64,000 bases of DNA from Alphaproteobacteria bacterium (GTDB lineage: Bacteria; Pseudomonadota; Alphaproteobacteria; Caulobacterales; Parvularculaceae): assembly GCA_030433215.1 (NCBI GenBank), contig JAUIMC010000001.1, positions 124,001-188,000 of the forward strand, read 5' to 3'. Each line of letters begins with the position of its first letter. The stretch's first letter is position 1. The notes beneath the pieces were generated by a model. That model searched no databases and was not told the origin of the DNA. It saw only the letters and a list, made by a program, of their open reading frames with translations. The position numbers and the translations under genes are program-made. This document shows, in pieces, positions 20,246 to 28,963 of the stretch.

Positions 20246-20642
20246 CGAGACTCGCGGGCGGCCCGGCCTGGGCTGTTAGTCGCGGGTCTCGCGGCGTCCC
20301 GGGTCGCCGGGCGCCGGCTCTCGCCATGCTGTGTTTGGAAAAATGGAGCGGGCGATGCGCTTCCGTGAAATTTTTTTATATAACAAAAACAATAACTTAT
20401 TTAAATCCCAGTCTCAAAAACTAACACAAATTCTATACATTTTCTATCACAAATGAAGCGCCCGGAATTCCGGCTTTTCCTTTGGAGCGGAAAGCCGGAT
20501 TCGCCTGAAATTTGGGCTTGTTTCAATAGCCTAGATCAGAGTCATCCCGCCGCTTCCAGATCGAATGCATCGCTGTCCTGACGACGATCAATCCAAAACC
20601 TATCACAAGATTTCTCGTTTGTGATTCTCACAGTCGACACGT
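20246..20642. other. Intergenic: two hairpins and an AT-rich junction zone
   Basis: No gene is visible. Just after the autotransporter stop, CGAGAC-TCGCG and CGCGG-GTCTCG (20248-20290) can pair imperfectly, a possible terminator without a T-run. From about 20370 to 20455 the sequence turns strikingly AT-rich, unlike the GC-rich 20 kb before it. A hairpin TCCGGCTTT / AAAGCCGGA lies around 20468-20499. This is the left edge of the accessory region. Confidence 0.6.
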
Positions 20643-21020
20643 TTAGGGGTGGTTTTTATCGATGCTGCCGGGCGTTTTCTCGTCAGCGATTTTCGCGGCC
20701 AACTGATCGATAAGCCAATCGAACCGTCGCCTGCCGAGCGCATGCGGCTCTGTCCGGATGAGCCAGTAAATAACGTATTGGCGGAAAGCCTCGAAGATGA
20801 ACGAGACCTCCCGATTGATAGCGGACTTGCGCAGGTCTAAGGCTCCCGGCGCTTCGGAAGGCGCGCCTCCGGCGTGGGCTTTCGAGTAAGGTTCGAACCA
20901 GGCGCGCAATGCCTGCTCGATGATGCGGGCCGGAGCCTTCCCCCATTTTGTTGGCTTCCTCACGCAGTCGCACATAGAGATTTGGTGAAAGCAGAATGAG
21001 AATCCGCGCTAGAGTCCGTC
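20643..21020 (-). pseudogene. Frameshifted ribbon-helix-helix (CopG-like) conjugation-associated gene
   Basis: The reverse strand encodes, in two frames, a diverged version of the 123-aa protein at 60030-60401. One frame gives LSPNLYVRLREEANKMGEGS, matching LPTNLYARLCEEAAKTGES; after a one-base slip near 20930 the other gives ARIIEQALRAWFEPY through LDLRKSAINREVSFIFEAF to the stop at 20643. The start codon region is also lost (CTA where an early codon is expected). It lacks the PLPDGERDAA stretch of the intact copy, so it is an older relative, not a recent duplicate. It marks old conjugative-element DNA. Confidence 0.75.
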
Positions 21021-21130
21021 AAGGGCATGGCCCGTTTGGCTGACTGACAGATTGTTTGTGGAACCCACGGACAAGGCCGGAAGCCAAACACCCCAATAAA
21101 AACAGTGCTCCATTCGATTGCGGCGCCACT

Positions 21131-22504
21131 TTATTTCGTCAGAAGCGAAGAGTGGTTGGCGTGCGTGATTCCGTAGGTGGACATGATCAGGAATATGCTT
21201 ATTCCGCCAATGGACGGCAGAACACACATCACGCCGCGGAGCCATAGCAGCGTTGCGTCGGATTGCTGAACATTTGGCTCGAACCCGATCTGCGTTAGCA
21301 GCCATCCGAACAGAAATGCGCTGAGTCCGGTCGCCGCCTTCATGATTACAATCAGGATTCCGAAATAGGAGCCTTCAGCCCGCGTATGGCAGGTCGCTTG
21401 CTGCTTGTCGACAACGTTGGGGGCAAGCGCCCACACAAGCGCCCAAATTCCCCCAACCGGAAAACCGATCACAGCGCAGGAGCCAATGAGCGTCGCTGCG
21501 GAGGCCGGGGCGGACAGAAAGAATACAAGGGTCGCGGGTAGCAGCATCAAGCCTGCCGCCTTCAACGCGATGGCGTTCTCATAACGTGAAGCAATGCGGC
21601 CAAGGCAAATGGAGCCTGCAATTTGCCCGATCATCATGGCCGCCAGGCCGACGCTGACAAGCGCCTCGTTTCCAAGCTCGTATTTTGCGAAGTAACCGAG
21701 GCCCTTGCCAAAAACCGAGACGAGCAATGCGCTGGAAAATGCGTAAAGCATGACGGCGCGAGAATCTTTGTCGCGAATGAAGAATACGAGTGAGCGCAAT
21801 TGCGAGCTTATCGAGTGGCTTGCGCCTTGCGCGGTACGATCAAAACGCCTCACGCTCCACCATGACGCTACGAGGACCGCCGCCGATGCAACGGATACGA
21901 GGAGGCCGAACTGCCTGAATCTGTTTTGTTGATGCTCGATCAGATCGGGCGACAGTATGAAGTATGACAAGACGGCGAGAACGAAAACAGCAAGAGAGCT
22001 GAACACGAACCTGAGCGACGCCAGACGGGCCCGTTCGCTGCTGTCGTTTGAAAGGGTCGCGATCAGTGCGTTGTGTGGCAAGTCGACCAAAGTATAAGCC
22101 GAACGAAACAACAAAAGCGCCCCAAGAGCCCAGAACATTCCGTGCTCCGCCATTGCGGTCGGAAGCGAGAAAACCAACGAGAACGAGATTGCGCATAGCG
22201 GTGCGCCAATCAGGATAAAAGGGCCATATCGGCCGATCGGCGTCGTGGTTCGGTCCGCTATGAAGCCAATGACGGGGTCGAGGACGGCGTCCCAAATGAG
22301 CGAGAGAAAAACGATCAACCCGGCATCCCGGGGCGGCAAGCCGACCAAGTCGGTCAGATAAAAGATCAGGAAGAGTTCAAGCGTGTTCCAGACGATGGAT
22401 TTTGCGAAGTTGCCGCTCGCATACCCCCAGCGCTCGACCGGGCGCAAACTGGATTTTTTTGCTTGGGTTGCAGAGGATCGAGCGTTCTGAAGATTGCCCA
22501 TCCA
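21131..22504 (-). CDS. GPH-family (MelB-like) sugar symporter
   Basis: A 457-aa inner-membrane transporter of the glycoside-pentoside-hexuronide family. Evidence: about 12 TM segments, the early RPVERWGYASGNFAKSIVW and the helix-2 pattern WDAVLDPVIGFIADRT that supplies the cation/sugar Asp residues in MelB. ATG 22504 is chosen because AGGTGG precedes it; the frame opens 16 codons further upstream. It imports a sugar or glycoside with Na+ or H+. It lies downstream of and on the same strand as the ROK regulator (71 bp), divergent from the TonB receptor, so probably imports the product of the same uptake route. Confidence 0.85.
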   Translation of the reverse strand, partial: WMGNLQNARSSATQAKKSSLRPVERWGYASGNFAKSIVWNTLELFLIFYLTDLVGLPPRDAGLIVFLSLIWDAVLDPVIGFIADRTTTPIGRYGPFILIGAPLCAISFSLVFSLPTAMAEHGMFWALGALLLFRSAYTLVDLPHNALIATLSNDSSERARLASLRFVFSSLAVFVLAVLSYFILSPDLIEHQQNRFRQFGLLVSVASAAVLVASWWSVRRFDRTAQGASHSISSQLRSLVFFIRDKDSRAVMLYAFSSALLVSVFGKGLGYFAKYELGNEALVSVGLAAMMIGQIAGSICLGRIASRYENAIALKAAGLMLLPATLVFFLSAPASAATLIGSCAVIGFPVGGIWALVWALAPNVVDKQQATCHTRAEGSYFGILIVIMKAATGLSAFLFGWLLTQIGFEPNVQQSDATLLWLRGVMCVLPSIGGISIFLIMSTYGITHANHSSLLTK

Positions 22505-22575
22505 CCTGTCACCATCGCCGCGAATTGCCCTGATAGCGCCATCCCATAGCAAGCGGCGACGACAGAAACGTGTCG

Positions 22576-23709
22576 TCAGGCCGCGTCATCGTTGAAAAGC
22601 GCGGCGTAAATCGGGAGGGCCGCAGCCCCAATGACGCCGGCGCGGGCGCCCAGCATCGAGCCGAGTACGCGCGGACGCGGCATTTTTTGTTCGAGCTCCG
22701 TTTCCGTGCAGAAATCGGGACGATCGATCTCAACGGCGAGCATGTGATGAACCTCGTTCGGAAGACGCCCGCCAATGATAATCGCTTCAGGATCGATAAG
22801 CCTGGCGGGAAATCGAAGGGTTGTGCGCAATTGACCGCCTGCCCGTTTGATCCAGTCGCGGCACGCCGGATCGGCCGCCAGATCGATTTTTTCCAGGTCC
22901 TGGAAGTCCTCAACCCCGTGGCCGGCCTCATGGAGGGTATTCATCAGATCCAGCCCCGACGGCCGGGGTTTATTGTCAGGGAAATGGACGCCGATAATGC
23001 CGGCGTTATTGTTCATGCCGAAAAAGGGTTCGCCGCGGATCACCAGGCCGCCGCCGACCCCATACCCCAGATAGACATAGATATAGGTTTCGAAGTTCCG
23101 GCCTGCGCCAAGGAGTCGTTCGCCAACCGTTGCGCTATTGGAATCGCTGTTCATGAAGACGGGCAGACCAAGGCGTTTTTCGAATTCGTCTGCAAGATCC
23201 CGATGCCGCAGGTCGGCGAAGAGCGGGTGCGCCGCAAGCACGCGGCCCTTCTCTTCGAAATCGCCGGGCAAGGCGACGCCTACCCCGAAGATGCGTTCCA
23301 CATGGCCGGACTTCGCTTCGGCGAGTGCGTCGATGGTCTCCCGCACGCAGTCGATCAACACCTGCGTCGATGCGGACGAGATTTTCCTGTGACTGTGCCG
23401 AAGGAAGTTTCCGCCGAGATCGATCACGCCGACCTCGACGGTCGAACGGGTGAAGTTCAGCCCGACACTGCAACCACCAAGCGGATTAATTGATAACGGA
23501 CGCGTAGGGTTTCCTCTTTGGCCCGTGCGAATAATTGCGTCTTTGACAAGCGCCCGCTGTTCGAGGGCCTTGCTCAGGCGCGACACTGTCATCGCCGTCA
23601 GGCCCGTTCGGGCCGCGACGTCATTTCGACTGATAGGACCAAGCTTCCAAACGGTTTCAAATATGCGCCGCTCGCTCTCGCTCAGCGGCTCTGTCTGTTT
23701 CGTGTTCAT
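22576..23709 (-). CDS. ROK-family transcriptional regulator
   Basis: A 377-aa repressor/activator. N-terminal winged helix (about 12-60, SRNDVAARTGLTAMTVSRLSK) followed by a ROK domain with the GYGVGGGLVI glycine-rich signature. The usual CxCGxxGC zinc motif is absent: after NNNAGIIGVHF no cysteines follow, so sugar sensing may be altered, as in other Zn-less ROKs. It would sense a sugar or sugar phosphate and control this locus. The perfect palindrome at 23770-23792, between it and the TonB receptor, is the likely operator. Confidence 0.88.
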   Translation of the reverse strand: MNTKQTEPLSESERRIFETVWKLGPISRNDVAARTGLTAMTVSRLSKALEQRALVKDAIIRTGQRGNPTRPLSINPLGGCSVGLNFTRSTVEVGVIDLGGNFLRHSHRKISSASTQVLIDCVRETIDALAEAKSGHVERIFGVGVALPGDFEEKGRVLAAHPLFADLRHRDLADEFEKRLGLPVFMNSDSNSATVGERLLGAGRNFETYIYVYLGYGVGGGLVIRGEPFFGMNNNAGIIGVHFPDNKPRPSGLDLMNTLHEAGHGVEDFQDLEKIDLAADPACRDWIKRAGGQLRTTLRFPARLIDPEAIIIGGRLPNEVHHMLAVEIDRPDFCTETELEQKMPRPRVLGSMLGARAGVIGAAALPIYAALFNDDAA

Positions 23710-23769
23710 GCTTTTTCCTATGTGATTTTATCGCAACAGGCAACGCGGTAGGCGGGCGAATACACGATT

Positions 23770-23792
23770 AATGATAACATTGTGTTATCATT
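23770..23792. promoter_or_regulatory. Perfect palindromic operator, probably for the ROK regulator
   Basis: Half-sites AATGATAACA (23770-23779) and TGTTATCATT (23783-23792) are exact reverse complements around a TTG spacer. The site lies 61 bp upstream of the ROK start and 89 bp upstream of the TonB receptor start, in the only divergent promoter region of the locus. The symmetry fits a dimeric winged-helix repressor. I saw no second copy in the window. Confidence 0.7.
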
Positions 23793-23880
23793 TTGTCGCA
23801 CTGCGTCGCTATAGGGCTCCCATGGGTTCTGGGGGGTCTCCAGAATTCTCGGGTCAATCTAACGTGCGAAGGGAATTGTT

Positions 23881-26580
23881 GTGTCGCGCAAATTTCTACT
23901 CTCGGGCGCTGCTGTGACAGCGTTTATGTCAATGTTCATGGGCGGTGCGCTCGCCCAGGAAGCGGAGGAAGCGGATGCTGACGCCGTGCTCGACGTCATC
24001 GTCGTTCCAGGCGTTCGCGGCTCGCTGAGCCGGGCGCTGGACCAGAAGGAAAGCGCAACCGGCGTTGTGGACGCCATTTCGGCCGAAGACATCGGCAAAT
24101 TTCCGGATCTCAATATTTCTGAATCGCTCGCGCGCATTTCCGGCGTGACCATCACGCGCACGCCCGGCGGCGAAGGCAATGTCGTGTCGGTTCGCGGCGG
24201 TCAAACCGACTGGACGAATGTCACGGTCAACGGCTTGTCTGTAGCGACGGGCAATGTGGGGCGTGAGTTTTCGTTCGATCTGTTTGCCTCGGAGCTCTTT
24301 TCCAACGCAAAAGTCTACAAGTCCTCTTCTGCGGACATCGCTGAAGGGGGATTGACCGCAACCATTGATCTGCGCACGCCCCAGCCCCTCGGCACTGGAA
24401 ACAAGATCGCGTTTTCCGCCAGCGGAACCGATTTCCACAAAGGCAATGGCGACCTCCAGCCGCGGGTGAGTGGTCTGCTTTCGCGCACTTTCGATAACGA
24501 CCGTTTCGGCGTCCTCGTGTCCGCCTCCTATTCCAAAACGGCCGCGCGCGGCGACATCTCGCAGGGCTGGGGTTGGGATGACAACATCACCGGTCTTCAG
24601 ACCTACCTTTCCGGGTTCACCACCGATAACGCCCCGACCATCATGGTGAATGGCGAGGCTGTGAATGACCTCGCCCGTCTTCAGGACATCGCGGCAAACA
24701 CCATTTCGCCGGAATTGCCCCGCATTGGACCGAACATTCTGGAACGCGAGCGTCTGGGTGTAACGGGTTCGTTTCAATTCCGCCCGACGGAGAATGTCGA
24801 GCTCTTCGCCGACATCCTCTATGCGGACTATTCTCAGGACGAAATCCGCGCCACCGTTGATGGTATGCCCGGCTTCGGCACCGGACAGGAATGGACGAGT
24901 ATCACCATTGAGGACGGGGTCGCCGTCGCAGGTTCGATCAGCAACCAGGATCAACGCTCTGAGACGCTGGACCGTCAGGTTGACTCGACGCTGACTCACA
25001 TCACGACCGGCGGAAAATGGGATATTGACGGCGTCTGGTCCGCCGATGCGACCTTCGGCTATTCGAAAGCCAAGGAAGATGAGCTCAGCCGCACCTATCT
25101 CTGGCATTATGTCGGCGATTTCACCTACGATTTCTCGAACCCGAAATACCCGGAGCTGGGCGGTGATTTTGACTGGCTGGATCCCGATCAGTATTCGCCG
25201 AACCAGCTTCGTTTCCGGCCGTTTCAGAGAAACGATGAAGAGATTTCCGTTTCCGCAAATCTGGGAGCTGATTTTGGCGACACGGGCCTTACCGGCGTCA
25301 AATTCGGGGTCCAGTACCGGGACCGGGACAAGGGACAGGTGCGCCTGGCCGAGCTTCGCCCCGCCTTCACGGCGAATTTCGCCGACTACGCCATTTCCGC
25401 CCGGGACATGTTCGGAAGCAGCTATCATGAAGACGCGCCTTACCGCTCGGACTTCCTGATGACAAACATCGAGACGGCCGGACGCGATCTGCTCCCGGCG
25501 GATCTCAGTCTGACGGAAGTCGACAAACTTCAGACATATACGGTCGGCGAAGAAACCCTGGGCGCATATTTCAAGGCCGATCTGGCTTTCGACATCGGTC
25601 CGGTCCCTGTCACGATGGATAGCGGCGTGCGTTATGTGAGGACGGACGTCACGTCAGAAGGATATGTGCAGGAAGAGTCAGGTCCGGAAGCGGTGTCCTA
25701 TCCCGGCAAATACAGCGACTGGCTGCCTGCCATCAATCTCAAGGCGCAATTGCGCGACAACCTGATCCTGCGTATCGCCGCGAACCGGACCATGACGCGC
25801 CCGCCGCTCGCCAATCTCGCTCCGGCTGTGAACATTTCGCCGACGGTTCTGTCGGCGAGCCGCGGCAACCCCGCGCTCGAACCCTACCGGTCGAACAATA
25901 TCGACGCCTCGCTCGAATGGTACTTCGCCGACGAAGCGCTCCTGTCGGCGACTGTCTATTACAAGGATCTCGAAACCTTCATCGTCAATGAAACCCGCCC
26001 CGAGATCGTCATCTGCGGCGACATCCGCAACGACGCCGGCGAAAATGTCTGCGGACGCGAGTTTCAGGTTACAACCCCTGTGAACGGCGAAAACGGCAAA
26101 CTTTACGGGCTTGAGCTTCAATACCAGCAGCCCTTCACGTTCCTACCCGCGCCCTTCGACGGCTTTGGCGTCCTGGCGAACGCGACATTTTCGGAAAGCG
26201 AGCGGACGGACGAAGCGGGCGTCTCCAAGCCGCTGCAGGGGCAATCGGATACATCCTATAACCTGGTCGGCTACTACGAAAAAGGACCGTTCAGCGCGCG
26301 TCTCGCCTACAATTATCGCTCCGAATTTTCGGTCACGGGACGCAACGGATTTGACAATATTCAGCAGCCATACGGCCAGGTCGACGCTTCCGCCCGCTAC
26401 GCCGTCACCGATCATTTCGACCTATTCCTCGAAGGACTGAACCTGTTCGAAGAGGACTGGTACACCTACGCGGCGCGAACAAACTCCGATGGCTCGGTGA
26501 ATGATTTCGGCAAGCAGTTGAACCAGTATTACCTGACCCAGGGCCGGGTCATTCAATTCGGCATACGCGGCACGTTCTAG
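23881..26580 (+). CDS. TonB-dependent outer-membrane receptor (TIGR01782-like)
   Basis: An 899-aa receptor. Signal peptide about 1-25 (GGALA/QE), plug domain from VVPGVRGSLSRALDQKESA through SVRGGQTDWTNVTVNGLSV, then a 22-strand-type barrel ending IQFGIRGTF with terminal Phe. The SRALDQKESATGVVDAIS stretch is typical of the Xanthomonas/Caulobacter carbohydrate-uptake receptors. GTG 23881 is taken as start since it gives a full signal peptide. With the adjacent symporter, ROK regulator and phosphodiesterases it should bring a phospho-sugar or similar compound across the outer membrane. Confidence 0.92.
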   Translation: MSRKFLLSGAAVTAFMSMFMGGALAQEAEEADADAVLDVIVVPGVRGSLSRALDQKESATGVVDAISAEDIGKFPDLNISESLARISGVTITRTPGGEGNVVSVRGGQTDWTNVTVNGLSVATGNVGREFSFDLFASELFSNAKVYKSSSADIAEGGLTATIDLRTPQPLGTGNKIAFSASGTDFHKGNGDLQPRVSGLLSRTFDNDRFGVLVSASYSKTAARGDISQGWGWDDNITGLQTYLSGFTTDNAPTIMVNGEAVNDLARLQDIAANTISPELPRIGPNILERERLGVTGSFQFRPTENVELFADILYADYSQDEIRATVDGMPGFGTGQEWTSITIEDGVAVAGSISNQDQRSETLDRQVDSTLTHITTGGKWDIDGVWSADATFGYSKAKEDELSRTYLWHYVGDFTYDFSNPKYPELGGDFDWLDPDQYSPNQLRFRPFQRNDEEISVSANLGADFGDTGLTGVKFGVQYRDRDKGQVRLAELRPAFTANFADYAISARDMFGSSYHEDAPYRSDFLMTNIETAGRDLLPADLSLTEVDKLQTYTVGEETLGAYFKADLAFDIGPVPVTMDSGVRYVRTDVTSEGYVQEESGPEAVSYPGKYSDWLPAINLKAQLRDNLILRIAANRTMTRPPLANLAPAVNISPTVLSASRGNPALEPYRSNNIDASLEWYFADEALLSATVYYKDLETFIVNETRPEIVICGDIRNDAGENVCGREFQVTTPVNGENGKLYGLELQYQQPFTFLPAPFDGFGVLANATFSESERTDEAGVSKPLQGQSDTSYNLVGYYEKGPFSARLAYNYRSEFSVTGRNGFDNIQQPYGQVDASARYAVTDHFDLFLEGLNLFEEDWYTYAARTNSDGSVNDFGKQLNQYYLTQGRVIQFGIRGTF

Positions 26581-26591
26581 GAACGACGTCG

Positions 26592-26631
26592 GCCCCCGCA
26601 CGTCTTCGCGCGGGGGCGGGCGACCTTTTTC
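26592..26631 (+). terminator. Hairpin after the TonB receptor, partial terminator
   Basis: GCCCCCGC (26592-26599) pairs perfectly with GCGGGGGC (26610-26617); a CTTTTTCC tract follows 9 bp later. The distance of the T-run from the stem makes it a weak or attenuating terminator between receptor and downstream phosphodiesterase genes, allowing lower read-through expression. Confidence 0.6.
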
Positions 26632-26663
26632 CGAAAATCAACATACAAGGGTTGAAAGATTAC

Positions 26664-27704
26664 ATGCGTACCAAGAAGTTTCTAACGCCAAATGTTCTCA
26701 AGGCCGGTCTGCTGGGATTTGCCGTCGTCCTGCTTTCCGCCTGCTCAGCCGCAATGGCCGCTGGCGAAAACAAGGGTCTATATGAGGACTTGCTCAATGA
26801 TGTGGATGCCGGCCCGATCATGGTCGCAGCCCATCGCGGCTGCTGGACGACCGCTCCTGAAAACACCGTCACAGCCATCGACCATTGCGTAAAACTCGGC
26901 GTGGAGATCGTGGAGATCGACGTGCAGCTTACGAAAGACCGTGAGCTGATCGTATTTCATGACAGAACCCTCGACCGAATGACGAACGGTCACGGTCCCG
27001 TATGGGACGCGACGCTCGCCGAGATCAAATCGCTGCGTCTCTATGAGCGCGACGGCTCGCCGTCCCAGATCAACGAAAAGAAGCTGATAACAAACCACAA
27101 GGTAGCGACGCTGCGCGAGATGTTCGAGGCGACGCGCGGGCGGATTCTGCTCAATCTGGAAATAAAATCGAACGACGTTTTCGGTTTCGAAGAGACCTAT
27201 CAGGCTGCGCTCGATCTTGCGCGCGATATGGGCGTTGAAAATGAGGTGCTCTGGAAAATTCCATCCACAGCCCGCGCCTACGATGTGGAAATTGTCGATG
27301 GATTCTCCGGTTCCGAAGCTCCCGACACGCCGGCGGACGTGATCTATAACGCGATCGATACGAAAGGTTTGCGGCATGTCACGCCGATCGTCTGGCACGG
27401 CGCGCGCTCTTTCGAGCAATCGCTTCAGGACTTTTCCGACACTCCGGTGAAGAGTTTCGAAATCATCGCCGACGATCCGTCTCAATGGCCCCTCGGACCG
27501 GACGGACGTATCATCGGCGCGGACAAATATCGTTATCTCGGCATCGCCGTTCTGCCGCGCTGGTCGGCCGGTTACGCCGACGACATTGCGATGTCCGACC
27601 CGGACGCATCCTGGGGGCGCCTGATCGATATCGGCGCCGACGTCATCATGACCGATCGCCCGGAACAGTTGATCGAGTATCTGGAGGAACGCGGCCTCAG
27701 ATGA
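26664..27704 (+). CDS. Glycerophosphodiester phosphodiesterase, lipoprotein
   Basis: A 346-aa GDPD-fold enzyme (TIM barrel) that hydrolyses glycerophosphodiesters to glycerol-3-phosphate and an alcohol. Lipobox LSAC with Cys27 predicts anchoring in the envelope. Catalytic and metal residues are present: His57 in AAHRGCWTTAPENT, the EIDV metal pair, the HD of VFHDRTLDR and the EIK Glu. ATG 26664 is preferred to TTG 26652, which sits too close to its AAGGG site. It is the first of two GDPD genes behind the TonB receptor. Confidence 0.9.
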   Translation: MRTKKFLTPNVLKAGLLGFAVVLLSACSAAMAAGENKGLYEDLLNDVDAGPIMVAAHRGCWTTAPENTVTAIDHCVKLGVEIVEIDVQLTKDRELIVFHDRTLDRMTNGHGPVWDATLAEIKSLRLYERDGSPSQINEKKLITNHKVATLREMFEATRGRILLNLEIKSNDVFGFEETYQAALDLARDMGVENEVLWKIPSTARAYDVEIVDGFSGSEAPDTPADVIYNAIDTKGLRHVTPIVWHGARSFEQSLQDFSDTPVKSFEIIADDPSQWPLGPDGRIIGADKYRYLGIAVLPRWSAGYADDIAMSDPDASWGRLIDIGADVIMTDRPEQLIEYLEERGLR

Positions 27705-27827
27705 GGATCAGATAAAGCGCCATACACCCGTTCCCGCGGCGCCTCCCGATTGTTGAGTTCCAGTGACAGTACCATTCATTCGTATGCGTATCCAATCATG
27801 GCCCCAAACAACGGAAGGAGTTCCAAA

Positions 27828-28931
27828 ATGAAGGAATTGGGGAATAAAGGTCGTTCGCGCAGAAGGTGCGCCGGGATTGCGGCCGCCTTGTATATCGGAA
27901 CATGCGGTTTTCCCGCTGCGGCTCAAATGATACCGGGCAATTGCGGCGCCACGAATATGCCGCCGGAATCAATCGTGAATGCCTTCCGCAATCGCGAGGT
28001 ATATCCATCTTTCACGATGATCTGCGCGCATCGCGGCTTCTGGAGCATGGCCCATTTGCCGCAAAACTCCCAGCTCGCTTTCCAGGAGGCGATCGACTGG
28101 GGCCTTGACTGCGTGGAAAACGACATCCGTAAAACTGCGGACGGTCAATACGTCATATTCCACGACGCGAAAATGGATGTGATGTTCGCGAAGGATCTGA
28201 GCAATACGCCTCTGCCTTCGAACACCCAGATCAATCAGTATACCCTGAGCCAGCTCAAATCCTTTTTCCTGCGCGATCGGCTGCTGAATGTGACGCATGA
28301 AAAGATCCAAACGCTCGACGAGCATCTCGATCAAATCAAGGACCGAATCGTCGGGGACCATGAATTTAAAGACCAGGATCTGATGGCGAACAAGGAGGCG
28401 TTTAAGTATCTGATCGGTCTGTTGCAATCGAAAGGGATGCTGTCGCAGTCGGTGATCAAGGGAAAGCTCACCGCTGACGATTATGCGTGGGTGTTGAATG
28501 AATTGGGATTGGATGGGTCGGAAGTCACATACACGCCTAAATTCTTCAACGACCCGAAGAACACCGTGCCATATCTGACAAGCGAGATCGACAAGTTCAG
28601 ATCACTGGGCGTGAAGGCCTACGAACTCGTCATAACAAGCGATGACCCACAGAACGACAATCTACGGGCAATTATACCAGATCTTGACCTGCATCATGAC
28701 CGATATGGTCAGTTCGATCTGTTTCCGGAGAGCGGACGCGGACGCTACAAGGCAATGGGCGACCGTAACGAATGGGACGGGTCGACGCCGGATCCTTTGA
28801 AAGAGAAACGCGGAGATTGGGATTGGATCTTCGGGACGCAGGATTACACCTTCATGATTTCCGATCGTCCCTGCTTGCTTGCTCAATATCTCAGCGTCAT
28901 GGGCAAGCGCTATCCGTTTGACAATCAATAA
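27828..28931 (+). CDS. Second exported GDPD-family phosphodiesterase
   Basis: A 367-aa GDPD-like protein with a signal peptide (about 1-33, ending PAAAQ). CAHRGFWSMAHLPQNS carries the catalytic His but has PQN in place of the usual PEN. The metal pair in CVENDI, the HD of VIFHDAKMDV and the EFK Glu are retained, so activity is plausible. An insertion of about 60 residues follows the EFK segment. ATG 27828 follows GGAAGGAG; the frame opens upstream without a ribosome site. It is not a close duplicate of the GDPD before it, so the two may cut different substrates or parts. Confidence 0.82.
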   Translation: MKELGNKGRSRRRCAGIAAALYIGTCGFPAAAQMIPGNCGATNMPPESIVNAFRNREVYPSFTMICAHRGFWSMAHLPQNSQLAFQEAIDWGLDCVENDIRKTADGQYVIFHDAKMDVMFAKDLSNTPLPSNTQINQYTLSQLKSFFLRDRLLNVTHEKIQTLDEHLDQIKDRIVGDHEFKDQDLMANKEAFKYLIGLLQSKGMLSQSVIKGKLTADDYAWVLNELGLDGSEVTYTPKFFNDPKNTVPYLTSEIDKFRSLGVKAYELVITSDDPQNDNLRAIIPDLDLHHDRYGQFDLFPESGRGRYKAMGDRNEWDGSTPDPLKEKRGDWDWIFGTQDYTFMISDRPCLLAQYLSVMGKRYPFDNQ

Positions 28932-28963
28932 GACCTTCCCGCTCTCCATCGAAAGAAACGAAG

